From positions 1 through 64,000 of the forward strand of contig NZ_PZJJ01000018.1 of NCBI RefSeq assembly GCF_003044065.1: a stretch of 64,000 nucleotides of DNA, in the 5' to 3' direction. Made by a program: the position numbers and the translations under genes. Shown piece after piece: positions 1 through 8,348 of this stretch (its first letter is position 1; each line of letters opens with the position of its first letter). This DNA comes from Alkalicoccus saliphilus. GTDB lineage: Bacteria > Bacillota > Bacilli > Bacillales > Salisediminibacteriaceae. The notes under the pieces are model-generated. The model worked only from the letters and a program-made list of their open reading frames with translations, made no database searches and was not told the DNA's origin.

Positions 1-19
1 TTGTCCCAAATGATCCTAA

Positions 20-168
20 GACCATTATCTAGAAATATCTCGAGGTGTCCAAGAGGAAAGTATCCTTGAGAAGAAAGCAAGAGAAATTGATAAGTTCCAA
101 AGGGACTTAAACATACTATACGAGGAGAGAGGTATATGGAATTATGGAGCGGTTTGGGTATTTTATTA
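20..168 (+). other. possible 3' end of an upstream reading frame, overlapping the GntP start
   Basis: One frame is open from about position 20 and reads through the permease start to a TAG near 168. Its residues before the overlap are charged and helix-like (EESILEKKAREIDKFQRDL), which looks more like coding than random sequence. The same frame is closed by stops at 11 and 17, while the adjacent frame reads VPNDPKTII before its own stop. A frameshifted C-terminal fragment of an unknown gene is therefore possible. No family is recognised. Confidence 0.2.
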
Positions 169-1428
169 GGATTTTTGGTTCTAATGATCTCCGTCTGGAA
201 AAAGATCAGTCTATTACTGGCTACGCTCGCTGCCAGTGCTATTATTGCAGGCTTTGGCGGCCTGAATATAGCTGACATTTGGACAGGGCCCTATATGGAG
301 GGATTTGCTGGATTTGCTGGAGACTATTTGCTTTTATTTTGTATAGGAGCAATGTTTGGTAAAATTTTGGAAGATAGCGGTGCAAGCTGGAGACTTGCTA
401 CTACTATCGTAGATAAGGCAGGTGAAAAATGGTCTCTTGTTGCTTTCTGCGGGTTGATCATGCTGCTTTTATATGGGGGGGTAAGCATATTTGTTATTAT
501 ATTTATTATTCTTCCTATTGGTAAAAACTTATTTGAGCGTTTGCAGATTCCCTGGTCCTACTTCCCTGCCATTGCTCTTATCGGTACCATTCCCCCAGTA
601 GGGATGCTTCCAGGTTCTCTACAAATTCTTAATATTATCCCAACCCAGTATTTTGGTACCAACCTTATGGCTGGAGCCTGGGTAGGTATTATTGCTTCAA
701 TTGTATACCTTGTTTTAGCAGCGGTATTTGTAAGATTTTTGCTTAAAAATTCTGAGCAAAAGTTTGATATTAAAGAATTTCAAAATATCAAAGCAAGTTC
801 GTCTACTCAGAAAGATTATGCAAATACCGCTCCTAACGTGTGGATATCAATTCTACCTATAATGGTAGCTCTTGCTTCAGTAAATATTTTCAATATTGAA
901 ATTATTATAGGGCTTCTGGTTGCAAGCGTTCTGGCTGTGCTGTTATTTTGGAAATCGCTGCAAGATATAATTTCTTCCTTAAGTAAAGGGGCAGAGAATG
1001 GATTTGTTCCTCTTATATATGTTTCTGTAGTCGTAGGAGTTGCCAGAGTCGTAGAACAGGTACCATTTTTCGAAGTCGCACAGGAATTATTATTTGAACT
1101 TCCTGTAAATGAACTCTTGATCGTTATGGCTGTGACTTCAGTCATCGCAGCAATGACCGGTTCTTCTTCCGGCAGTCTGACAATGATTGTTGATTTATTT
1201 GGGGAAACATTTGTTTCATGGGGATACGATCCTGAATTAGTTCACCGACTAATGTCTACCACTGCCATAGGATTGGACGCTGTTCCATGGAATTCAGTCA
1301 TCGTAGTAATGTTCACTTTGACAGGCGTTGCTTTCGCTAAAGGGTACAAATACGTATTTGTAACGGCTGTGATCCTACCTTTAGTAGGAGCCTTGTCGAT
1401 TCTCATGGTTTCCCCTGTTTTTTACTAA
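136..1428 (+). CDS. GntP-family permease (gluconate/organic-acid symporter type)
   Basis: This 430-residue, highly hydrophobic protein has about 11-12 predicted membrane segments and no soluble domain apart from a hydrophilic loop near residues 195-225. The layout and the small-residue-rich stretch MTGSSSGSLTMIVDLFGE near residue 340 fit the GntP/citrate H+ symporter group, which imports gluconate and related sugar acids across the plasma membrane. A purine-rich GAGGAGAGAGG precedes the ATG. A strong terminator follows directly, so it is the last gene of its transcript. The gene is visibly richer in A and T, with many A/T-ending codons, than all following genes, which suggests separate ancestry. 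The substrate is not determined by the sequence. Confidence 0.75.
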   Translation: MELWSGLGILLGFLVLMISVWKKISLLLATLAASAIIAGFGGLNIADIWTGPYMEGFAGFAGDYLLLFCIGAMFGKILEDSGASWRLATTIVDKAGEKWSLVAFCGLIMLLLYGGVSIFVIIFIILPIGKNLFERLQIPWSYFPAIALIGTIPPVGMLPGSLQILNIIPTQYFGTNLMAGAWVGIIASIVYLVLAAVFVRFLLKNSEQKFDIKEFQNIKASSSTQKDYANTAPNVWISILPIMVALASVNIFNIEIIIGLLVASVLAVLLFWKSLQDIISSLSKGAENGFVPLIYVSVVVGVARVVEQVPFFEVAQELLFELPVNELLIVMAVTSVIAAMTGSSSGSLTMIVDLFGETFVSWGYDPELVHRLMSTTAIGLDAVPWNSVIVVMFTLTGVAFAKGYKYVFVTAVILPLVGALSILMVSPVFY

Positions 1429-1443
1429 GTTGATGTAAATAAA

Positions 1444-1491
1444 AATAAGACCGCAAACAATTCTCAATAGAAATTTGTTTGCGGTCTTATT
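1444..1491. terminator. intrinsic terminator after the GntP permease
   Basis: A perfect 17-bp inverted repeat (arms 1444-1460 and 1475-1491, core AAGACCGCAAACAA) encloses a 14-nt loop. The arms end in A/T runs, so it could act in both directions. It sits just after the permease stop and separates it from the pseudouridine genes. Confidence 0.85.
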
Positions 1492-1647
1492 ATGAACAGA
1501 AACTATAAATACGTCTATTTTAAACATGCTACGTACTTCCACTAAAATCTGCTTCTTATTAAGGATTACTGTTTTAACATCAGAATATCTGAAATATCTC
1601 AACACTCAAACTTAGCTATTAAATACTTAGTATCCCCGCTTTCTTAC

Positions 1648-1677
1648 TTGACTTCTTCTATAGCAACCTTTAAACTA
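1648..1677 (+). promoter_or_regulatory. possible SigA promoter of psuK-psuG
   Basis: TTGACT (1648-1653) lies 18 bp before TAAACT (1672-1677). The kinase ATG at 1731, with its AGGAGG, follows at a normal leader distance. The rest of the 1492-1730 gap is AT-rich and shows nothing else I can name. Confidence 0.4.
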
Positions 1678-1730
1678 AATTTAACAAACAAAAGTTTATA
1701 TTTTTTACAAATATCATTAGGAGGTGCACT

Positions 1731-2858
1731 ATGACCCGTTTTCGCTGGACGGATCTTCCGGAAAATGAGCAGGAAGTGTTCCGTCTGATCCGGGATAACC
1801 CTTTTATCTCCCAGCAGGCACTTGCCGACAGTGTCGGTCTCTCCCGTCCGTCGGTGGCAAATATTATTTCTTCCCTTATGAAAAAGGAACTGATTAAAGG
1901 GAAAGCGTATATCGTCAACGAATCATCGCCGGCAGTATGTATCGGAGGGGCGAATGTCGACCGCAAGTACACAGCGAAAGATCCTTTGCAGTGGGGAACC
2001 TCAAATCCGACTTCTTCTGTACAAAGCGCAGGTGGAGTCGCCAGGAATATTGCGGAAAACCTCGGACGGATGGAAACGGACACGGTTCTCCTTACGGCAG
2101 CCGGCCGTGACGTGGAGTGGCAGCTGATTGAAGAAGCCACCTCCCCTTTTGTTGATTTAGAACGGACAGCTTTTGTATCCGGTGCTTCCACCGGATCCTA
2201 CAGTGCTGTACTTGCTCCGGATGGAGAAATGGCTCTTGCGATGGCCGACATGGACGTGTTCGACTCGATTACTCCCGACCTTATCCGTCGGAACGAGTCT
2301 CTACTTATTCGGAGCTCCTGCCTTATTATCGATCTGAACTGTCCGCGGGAGTCGGTGGAAGCGGTACAGCAGACTGCCCGACGGGGAAAAATTCCGCTCG
2401 CTGTTATCGCCGTTTCCGCCCCGAAAATGAACCGCATCCCCGACAGTCTGGACGGCATTACTTGGCTTCTGACAAACCGTCAGGAAACTGAAACGTCCCT
2501 CGGATTCTCTCTCGATACCCGGGAGGACTGGCAGAAAGCCTGCAGGGAGTGGCTCACTAAAGGAATGGAAAAAGTCATTATAACGGACGGAGCAGCAGGT
2601 GCAGTACACGCAGAGCGGGAAGCTCCTGATGCCCGGCACGTACCGGCAGGCACGCCGCCGGCTGTCGTAGATGTCACCGGAGCCGGAGATGCTTTTTCCG
2701 CTGCCCTCATCCGTGCCCAGCTCGACGGCTGCTCTTTAGATGAAGCCGTACGTGCCGGGATGAGAAATGCCGAAGCAACACTCGCCGTCCCTGAAACTGT
2801 ACGCCGTGATCTTCATGCAGACAGCATTTATAACCATATTGAAACGGAGGCAGAATAA
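1731..2858 (+). CDS. psuK: pseudouridine kinase (PfkB family) with N-terminal winged helix-turn-helix
   Basis: This 375-residue protein probably phosphorylates pseudouridine to pseudouridine 5'-phosphate in the cytosol. Residues 1-60 form a MarR/Lrp-like HTH ([20 protein letters not shown]) that is often fused to this kinase subgroup in Bacillota. The remainder is a ribokinase/PfkB fold, with the glycine-rich entry motif [15 protein letters not shown] and the C-terminal signature [14 protein letters not shown], whose Asp is the catalytic base. The identification as psuK rather than another nucleoside or sugar kinase rests on the next gene, a pseudouridine-5'-phosphate glycosidase, which starts 2 bp after the stop. 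A good AGGAGG precedes the ATG. The HTH may let the protein regulate its own operon, but that is inference. Confidence 0.85.
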   Translation: MTRFRWTDLPENEQEVFRLIRDNPFISQQALADSVGLSRPSVANIISSLMKKELIKGKAYIVNESSPAVCIGGANVDRKYTAKDPLQWGTSNPTSSVQSAGGVARNIAENLGRMETDTVLLTAAGRDVEWQLIEEATSPFVDLERTAFVSGASTGSYSAVLAPDGEMALAMADMDVFDSITPDLIRRNESLLIRSSCLIIDLNCPRESVEAVQQTARRGKIPLAVIAVSAPKMNRIPDSLDGITWLLTNRQETETSLGFSLDTREDWQKACREWLTKGMEKVIITDGAAGAVHAEREAPDARHVPAGTPPAVVDVTGAGDAFSAALIRAQLDGCSLDEAVRAGMRNAEATLAVPETVRRDLHADSIYNHIETEAE

Positions 2859-2860
2859 AC

Positions 2861-3775
2861 ATGAATGAAGCCATTAAACTCAGCCGGGAAGTGCTCGAAG
2901 CCAAAGAAAACAATAAGCCGGTTGTCGCTCTGGAATCGACGATCATTTCCCACGGTATGCCTTACCCGCAGAACGTACAGACCGCCCGGGAAGTAGAACA
3001 GATTATCCGCGATAACGGAGCTGTACCTGCTACGATTGCGATTCTTAACGGCATTATTCACGTCGGACTTACTGATGAAGAGCTGGAAACTCTCGGAACT
3101 GCAGAAAACGTAGCTAAAGCTTCACGAAGGGATCTTGCGTACCTTACGGCTACAAAACAGCACGGAGCAACAACCGTTGCAGCTACGATGATCTGCGCTG
3201 AACGTGCCGGTATCGATGTGTTCGTTACCGGTGGCATCGGCGGCGTTCACCGCGATGCGGAAAAAACGATGGATATTTCCGCTGACCTCGACGAACTTGC
3301 CAAAACGAACGTTGCTGTCGTCTGTGCCGGTGCTAAATCCATTCTTGACCTCGGACTCACTATGGAGTATCTGGAAACAAAAGGCGTCCCCGTCATCGGC
3401 TACGGCACAGATCAGCTTCCTGCTTTCTTTACACGCACGAGCGAATTCCCTGTCAATTTCCGTGTGGATACGCCGGAAACTGCTGCAGCGGTGCTGCATG
3501 ACAAATGGGCTCTCGATCTTCAGGGGGGAGCAGTAATTGCCAATCCAATTCCTGAAGAGCATGCGATGAAAGAAGAAGATATTTCTGAAATCATTAATAA
3601 AGCCTTAAAAGAAGCCCGGACGGATGGCATCTCCGGAAAAGACACTACACCGTATCTCCTGCAGCGCATTCATGACCTCACAGACGGAGGCAGCCTCAAA
3701 GCGAACATCGCTCTCGTAAAGCACAACGCCGAAGTCGGTGCTGCGATTGCTGTGAGTCTAAACGAACGAAAATAA
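2861..3775 (+). CDS. psuG: pseudouridine-5'-phosphate glycosidase
   Basis: This 304-residue enzyme is full length for the PsuG/IndA family. It splits pseudouridine 5'-phosphate into uracil and ribose 5-phosphate, completing the salvage route begun by the kinase upstream. Family blocks visible are [16 protein letters not shown] near residue 25, ATIAILNG near 60, [11 protein letters not shown] near 115 and [10 protein letters not shown] near 145. The start follows the kinase stop by 2 bp, with GGAGG inside the kinase end, so the two genes are translationally coupled. No pseudouridine transporter is adjacent. Confidence 0.93.
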   Translation: MNEAIKLSREVLEAKENNKPVVALESTIISHGMPYPQNVQTAREVEQIIRDNGAVPATIAILNGIIHVGLTDEELETLGTAENVAKASRRDLAYLTATKQHGATTVAATMICAERAGIDVFVTGGIGGVHRDAEKTMDISADLDELAKTNVAVVCAGAKSILDLGLTMEYLETKGVPVIGYGTDQLPAFFTRTSEFPVNFRVDTPETAAAVLHDKWALDLQGGAVIANPIPEEHAMKEEDISEIINKALKEARTDGISGKDTTPYLLQRIHDLTDGGSLKANIALVKHNAEVGAAIAVSLNERK

Positions 3776-3785
3776 CCTCTCTTTA

Positions 3786-3899
3786 TCAAAAAAGGCTGTC
3801 TCAAAAGGATCATAGAAACAGCCGGAATAGCACAAGTGGAGTCGGACTAAGATTTTTAAACCCTGTCAGATCGGAATTTATCTGACAGGGTTTAGTCCG
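3786..3899. repeat. inverted-repeat element downstream of psuG, terminator or mobile-element remnant
   Basis: A 14-bp perfect stem (3858-3871 with 3880-3893, arm AAACCCTGTCAGAT) lies inside outer arms CGGACTA (3843-3849) and TAGTCCG (3893-3899). There is no clean T-run on either strand. Upstream, GGCTGTCTC (from about 3792) and GAAACAGCC (ending about 3823) form a further imperfect pair. Nested palindromes without a T-run recall the ends of small transposon-derived elements, but no transposase or target duplication was seen. Confidence 0.4.
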
Positions 3900-3969
3900 T
3901 GCGAAACCGTGCTCTCTTACTTATGGAACATCCCCTTTTTCCAGTAGAAACCACATATATTTTTTGACG

Positions 3970-4866
3970 TTACTCCACAACATAACGCTCCGGCCCTTTA
4001 AACACTTCCTTCACATGCCAGTGAATAAAACTTTCATCCGGCTTATAAGCAGGGCGGACCGGGGCAGAAATTTCCCGTCCATGAAAATCAAGGAGCCATT
4101 CCTGAAATCCGGCGGACCCGTTTGCTTCTTCGGCAACTAAAAGTTTTCTTGAAGGAGTAATCGTAAATACACCGCGGTCGAACAGCTTGTGGTGAAGAGA
4201 GCAGAGCGCCATGCCGTTTTCTTCTGTATCAGGACCGCCCATCTGATGCCATTTAATATGCGCCGCTTCGATTCCGACAAGCTGACTGCCGAGACGTACG
4301 TTAAATCCACAGACGGCACACCGGTATTCGTACGCCCGGAGAATTTTCTCGCGGAAGCGGGGGTCCCGGGCTCTCCGCTTCCGGCTCAAAGCGTACATTT
4401 CCATATCGAGCCCCACCGCATCGAGAATATCCTCGTGCATCGTTTCCGGAAAATGCTCCTGCAGCAATAGTTCCGCCGCTTCTTTTAAAAGCAGCGGCTG
4501 CCGATCCAGCATCCGGCACACTTCCTCCGTAAAGCCTCCTTTAACATTTTCCTGAAGAAGTAGTTTGTTTCTTGGATTCCGGCGATCTATTTCCTTATCG
4601 AGCTGCCAGATGCCGTCCCCGGTGAGACGGACAAACGGTTCTTCCGGTGCATAGGAACGCCTTCTCGGACCGAATTCCATTAACAGCTCCTTCAATTTTG
4701 GCTTCACCTCTTCGTATGGAAGGGCGGAAATTTTTTCTGACTGATACTTGGCGAGGGCGTATAATACGAGCAGCGGCTTGTGGGGAGCACGCTGGTCCCC
4801 GTTCTTCCATATAGTTAACTGCTGCAGGTGCTGCTGCAGGTGCTGCTTCAGCTGCTCTTCTGTCAT
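3970..4866 (-). CDS. HNH endonuclease with phosphorothioate-DNA-binding-like domain (Type IV restriction type)
   Basis: This is a 298-residue protein. The first ~130 residues carry RAPHKPLLVLYALAK and the cluster EFGPRRRSYAPEEPFVRL then DGIWQL. This pattern matches the sulfur-binding domain of ScoMcrA-like enzymes, which recognise phosphorothioated DNA. Residues ~180-245 form an HNH nuclease: CAVCGFNV, then EAAHIKWHQMGG, then the H-N-H elements in ENGMALCSLHHKLFDRG. The two parts together fit a stand-alone Type IV enzyme that cuts sulfur-modified incoming DNA. AAGGAG lies 8 bp before the chosen ATG. No dnd modification genes are in the window, as expected for an enzyme attacking foreign modification. 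The gene is monocistronic and convergent with psuG. Confidence 0.8.
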   Translation of the reverse strand: MTEEQLKQHLQQHLQQLTIWKNGDQRAPHKPLLVLYALAKYQSEKISALPYEEVKPKLKELLMEFGPRRRSYAPEEPFVRLTGDGIWQLDKEIDRRNPRNKLLLQENVKGGFTEEVCRMLDRQPLLLKEAAELLLQEHFPETMHEDILDAVGLDMEMYALSRKRRARDPRFREKILRAYEYRCAVCGFNVRLGSQLVGIEAAHIKWHQMGGPDTEENGMALCSLHHKLFDRGVFTITPSRKLLVAEEANGSAGFQEWLLDFHGREISAPVRPAYKPDESFIHWHVKEVFKGPERYVVE

Positions 4867-4988
4867 ACATGGTACTCCTTTTTAATTCCGGCCTGTTTGT
4901 GTATTCATTGTACCAAAACCTTTTCTGCTTCTGAAAATATATGTAAAAAACAGGCCCCCGAATTTTTCAGGCTGCCTGCCGCTTTCCA

Positions 4989-5135
4989 TTATAAAAACTG
5001 TCTAATCAGCGCAACTGCCACAATAATAACAATGACTGTTGCAGCCGTCCGTATCAGACATCCTACTCCCCGAAGAATGACCGGGAAGAAAAAGATGACG
5101 AGTATAATAACGAGAATGAGCGTAAACGGATCCAT
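4989..5135 (-). CDS. 48-residue membrane protein of unknown function
   Basis: The protein is almost entirely two hydrophobic helices (FTLILVIILVIFFFPVIL and TAATVIVIIVAVALI) separated by RGVGCLIR. Two ATG codons are adjacent. The second (MDPF) is preferred because AGGAGG lies 6 bp before it but only 3 bp before the first. It is similar in size to small Bacillus membrane peptides, but no named family was recognised. It stands alone between the HNH gene and the divergent dehydrogenase operon. Confidence 0.6.
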   Translation of the reverse strand: MDPFTLILVIILVIFFFPVILRGVGCLIRTAATVIVIIVAVALIRQFL

Positions 5136-5280
5136 CATATTCCTCCTTTTTTCTAAAACCGTACTATACATTTAACCAAACAGACGGCAGGAAGTCGAAT
5201 AATTTGCCGGTGTTCTCTTTCATCCTTACGAAATAAGGATGAAAAAGGTTACATCCTGCTTCTCCGAACGCATTCCCCCA

Positions 5281-5340
5281 TTGCTTTTTTCAGATAATTT
5301 AGTAAAATAAACGGGACGGGAGCCCTTTGGAAGGGCTTTT
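5281..5340 (+). promoter_or_regulatory. probable promoter and leader hairpin ahead of the glycolate/lactate dehydrogenase
   Basis: TTGCTT (5281-5286) and TAAAAT (5303-5308) are 16 bp apart. They are followed by a perfect 7-bp hairpin (AGCCCTT 5321-5327, AAGGGCT 5331-5337) and TTTTATT. The hairpin would lie at the very 5' end of the transcript and looks like a small terminator, so attenuation is possible. A second inverted repeat, CATCCTTA with TAAGGATG, sits at 5221-5241. Confidence 0.4.
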
Positions 5341-5390
5341 ATTCTGACAGCCTACAGCTGATGATACATAAAAGAAAAGAGGACTGCGTT

Positions 5391-6809
5391 ATGGAAGAAA
5401 AACATCGGGAACTTATGAAGGAGCTTCAGTCCCTGCTTTCCGTGGAGCAGGTTACACAGAATGAAACAGCGCTTTTGCAGCACGGAGGAGACGAATCGTA
5501 CCATGCCCCTGTACTCCCTGCATGCATTGCCTATCCGAAAACGACGGAGGAAGTACAGCACATTGTGCGTACAGCGAAAAAATACAGGATGCCGGTTATC
5601 CCATACGGGAGGGGAACGAGTCTTGAAGGTCACGTCATTCCCCATGAAGGAGGCATTACGGTCGATTTTGCCTTAATGGATCAGATTCTGGAAATCCGGG
5701 ACAGCGACTTTCTCGTGAAAGTTCAACCCGGGGTCACCCGCTCCCAGCTGAATAAAGAATTGAAAAAGCACGGTCTGTTTTTTACTGTGGATCCCGGTGC
5801 CGACGCAACACTCGGCGGCATGGCCGCAACGAATGCAAGCGGAACCACCTCTGTAAAATACGGCGTCATGCGGGATCAGGTACGGGACCTGGAAGTCGTG
5901 ACAGCGGAAGGGACGATCATACATACAGGCAGCGAAGCCGTGAAATCGTCCTCCGGCTATCATTTAAACGGCTTGTTTGTCGGGTCGGAAGGAACGCTCG
6001 GATGCTTTACGGAACTGACACTCCGGGTGTACGGCATTCCGGAATCGATCATGGCCGCACGTGTTACGTTTCCTTCCGTGTCTGACGCAGTCGGCGGTGT
6101 CGTGACACTTCTGCAGTCCGGTATTGAAATTGCACGCGTGGAACTCGTCGATGAACCGTCCATGCAGCAGGTGAATAAACATATGGAAACATCCTACAAA
6201 GAAATGCCGACGCTGTTCCTTGAACTTCACGGCAATGAAGCAGGTCTCGCCCAGGACGTGGACTTCATGAAAACGATCATGGAAGAGCACGCCTGCGAAA
6301 GCATTGACTTTGAAATGGAAACAGCCGGCAGAAACCAGCTGTGGGAAGCACGCCACAACCTCGCCTACGCTTACGTCCACGGTTATCCCGGCAAAAAGCT
6401 GATGGTAACAGACGTCTGTCTCCCTATCTCGCAGCTTGCCGGCGCTGTTGCCCATGCCAGAGAGGAATTAAACCGCCTCGAACTCGTCGGCGGCATCGTC
6501 GGCCACGTCGGGGACGGCAATTTCCACGTGCTTCTGATGATTGACTTAAACGACAGCGAAGAAATGAAAAACGCTGCGGAACTCAATGAAAACATTGTTT
6601 ACTATGCCCTCGCACGCGGCGGAACGTGTACCGGGGAGCACGGGGTCGGCATCGGCAAAAAGAAATACCAGGAGGAAGAACACGGACCGGCGCTTGCTGT
6701 GATGGAAAAAATCAAACAGGCACTGGATCCTGAAGAAATAATGAACCCGAATAAAATTATCAGGACAAAACGTGGAGATGAAGCCGATGAAACTGTTAGA
6801 ACAAATTAG
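5391..6809 (+). CDS. glcD: FAD-binding oxidoreductase, glycolate oxidase GlcD / D-lactate dehydrogenase type
   Basis: This 472-residue flavoprotein oxidises 2-hydroxy acids (glycolate or D-lactate) to 2-oxo acids. The N-terminal FAD domain shows PYGRGTSLEGHVIP near residue 80 and GGMAATNASGTTSVKYG near 145. The C-terminal FAD-oxidase domain has HVGDGNFHVLL near 370 and TGEHGVGIGKKKY near 420. An in-frame ATG at 5361 lacks a ribosome site. The ATG at 5391 has AAGAGGA 7 bp upstream and is used here. The next gene overlaps it by 23 bp. No glcE or glcF subunit gene is present, so a single-subunit enzyme is likely. The exact substrate is not fixed by sequence. Confidence 0.87.
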   Translation: MEEKHRELMKELQSLLSVEQVTQNETALLQHGGDESYHAPVLPACIAYPKTTEEVQHIVRTAKKYRMPVIPYGRGTSLEGHVIPHEGGITVDFALMDQILEIRDSDFLVKVQPGVTRSQLNKELKKHGLFFTVDPGADATLGGMAATNASGTTSVKYGVMRDQVRDLEVVTAEGTIIHTGSEAVKSSSGYHLNGLFVGSEGTLGCFTELTLRVYGIPESIMAARVTFPSVSDAVGGVVTLLQSGIEIARVELVDEPSMQQVNKHMETSYKEMPTLFLELHGNEAGLAQDVDFMKTIMEEHACESIDFEMETAGRNQLWEARHNLAYAYVHGYPGKKLMVTDVCLPISQLAGAVAHAREELNRLELVGGIVGHVGDGNFHVLLMIDLNDSEEMKNAAELNENIVYYALARGGTCTGEHGVGIGKKKYQEEEHGPALAVMEKIKQALDPEEIMNPNKIIRTKRGDEADETVRTN

Positions 6810-7773
6810 TTCCATTGCCGGTAAATATTTTGCATTCTGGGTCATGGCAATCGCTGTTATTGCCTTTATGCTCCCGGATCTGTTCGTCGGGCTCGGCGCG
6901 TATATTACGATCCTGCTCGGTGTCGTTATGTTCGGGATGGGTCTCACACTGAAGGCTGTCGATTTCAAAATTATTTTCAAAAATCCGCTTCCTGTCATCG
7001 TCGGCGTCGTGGCCCAGTACGTTATCATGCCGCTGTGCGCATTTGCGATAGCTTACGCGCTGAACCTGCCGGCGGAACTCGCAGCCGGCCTTGTTCTTCT
7101 TGGTTCGGTACCCGGCGGGACAGCGTCAAACGTCATGGTGTATCTCGCCAGAGGAAACCTGCCGCTTTCCGTGTCGATGACTTCTTTTTCCACGCTTCTC
7201 GCACCGATTACGACGCCGTTTATTCTTCTGCTGCTTGCCGGCCAGTGGCTGCCGGTGGATGCAGGTGCGATGGTGCTTTCCATCGTCCAGGTGATTATTA
7301 TTCCGATCGTCCTCGGGCTGACCATCCGCCGTTTCTTTACGAGAGCCGTGGATAAAAGTATTACCGTCGTGCCGCTTATTTCGGTGCTTGCGATCATTAT
7401 TATCGTGTCGGCTGTTGTTGCCGGTAACGTGGAAAATATCGCTTCAGCAGGCCTCCTTATCTTTACCGCTGTTGCGCTGCACAACGCTTTCGGACTTCTG
7501 CTCGGCTACTTTACAGCCGTAGCAATGAAACTCGATGAATCGACCCGGCGGGCTATTTCCCTGGAAGTCGGTATGCAGAATTCCGGCCTCGGCGTAGCGC
7601 TCGCGAGCGCCCACTTTGGTCCTCTCGCGGCACTGCCTAGTGCTGCGGCCGCTGTTTGGCACAACATTTCCGGTCCGATCCTTGCCACACTCTGGGCGAA
7701 GCGGCCGGCAAAAACGCAGGATCCGTCCGCCGCGCAGTCAGAAAAAGAAGAGCGCCGCAGAAAACAGGCGTAA
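6787..7773 (+). CDS. bile acid:sodium symporter (BASS) family transporter
   Basis: This is a 328-residue integral membrane protein with about nine to ten helices. BASS blocks are visible: LLGSVPGGTASNVMVYLARG, which includes the extended crossover region, and EVGMQNSGLGVALASAHFG near the C-terminus. Bacterial members carry pantoate, pyruvate-like acids or other organic anions with sodium. Pairing with the hydroxy-acid dehydrogenase suggests uptake of its substrate or export of its product, but that is inference. The ATG at 6787 was chosen because GGAG lies 9 bp upstream. In-frame GTG 6772 and ATG 6778 lack a suitable site. The tail is charged and cytosolic. Confidence 0.85.
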   Translation: MKLLEQISSIAGKYFAFWVMAIAVIAFMLPDLFVGLGAYITILLGVVMFGMGLTLKAVDFKIIFKNPLPVIVGVVAQYVIMPLCAFAIAYALNLPAELAAGLVLLGSVPGGTASNVMVYLARGNLPLSVSMTSFSTLLAPITTPFILLLLAGQWLPVDAGAMVLSIVQVIIIPIVLGLTIRRFFTRAVDKSITVVPLISVLAIIIIVSAVVAGNVENIASAGLLIFTAVALHNAFGLLLGYFTAVAMKLDESTRRAISLEVGMQNSGLGVALASAHFGPLAALPSAAAAVWHNISGPILATLWAKRPAKTQDPSAAQSEKEERRRKQA

Positions 7774-7779
7774 CGTACG

Positions 7780-7823
7780 AAAAAGCTCCTGGCCGGGAAA
7801 TAAGGCCTGGAGCTTTTTGTTTT
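7780..7823 (+). terminator. intrinsic terminator of the glcD-BASS operon
   Basis: A 15-bp stem with one mismatch (left arm from 7780, right arm ending near 7816, core AAAAAGCTCC) is followed by TTTTTGTTTT. It begins 7 bp after the transporter stop. Confidence 0.85.
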
Positions 7824-7988
7824 AAGCTATATTCGCTGTGGCTGGCTCGAGAAACACTTCGCTTCCAACCGGCCTGCCGTGGAGGAGATTTTCTGGCAGG
7901 GTGCGCCCTATTCTCCAATCTCCTTCTTCCACAGGCCGCTTTCCGCCTCGTTTTTTCATAGAAAAAAAGTTCTACTTTTCAAGAACAA

Positions 7989-8290
7989 CCCGGAGCTTTA
8001 ACAGAGACACTCATGCACTATCTTTGCACCATGAAGAATGAAAATGTAATGTCCTTTTCCAGTAAGGTTATCTCCTATCAAACCAGGGAGGAATGTAGCC
8101 TGTTTATGTGCTGTCTTTTTTACCGTAAGCTGTAGTGGACATGGAGGGACTCCTGAGCGATAAAGGCCGAGCCGAAGATCCATTCCATCCGACGCAAGAA
8201 GGATGGAATTAGCTGAGGCCGGCCCGCTCGGAAAGCCTCTCCGTGGAAACGAAAGCGAACGTCCATTTTTTTATTTCCAAGGCAGCCTTA
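7989..8290 (+). repeat. dispersed non-coding repeat, copy A (full)
   Basis: This ~300-bp segment matches, in reverse orientation, the segment at 47484-47722. It begins CCCGGAGCTTTAACAGAGAC and contains TACCGTAAGCTGTA, GGACATGGAGGGACTCCTGA, an internal hairpin (ATTCCATCC 8182-8190, GGATGGAAT 8201-8209), then GCTGAGGCCGGCCCGCTCGG and GGAAACGAAAGCGAAC. The order hairpin, GGCCxxxCCCG, GAAAGCG, GAAACGAAA is typical of a structured repeat that I recall from many Bacillaceae genomes. There is no long conserved reading frame. Confidence 0.75.
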
Positions 8291-8348
8291 TTTTAAAAGT
8301 TATCTTCACAGCATATACATCTACACCGATTTCCATTGAACTTTACGT

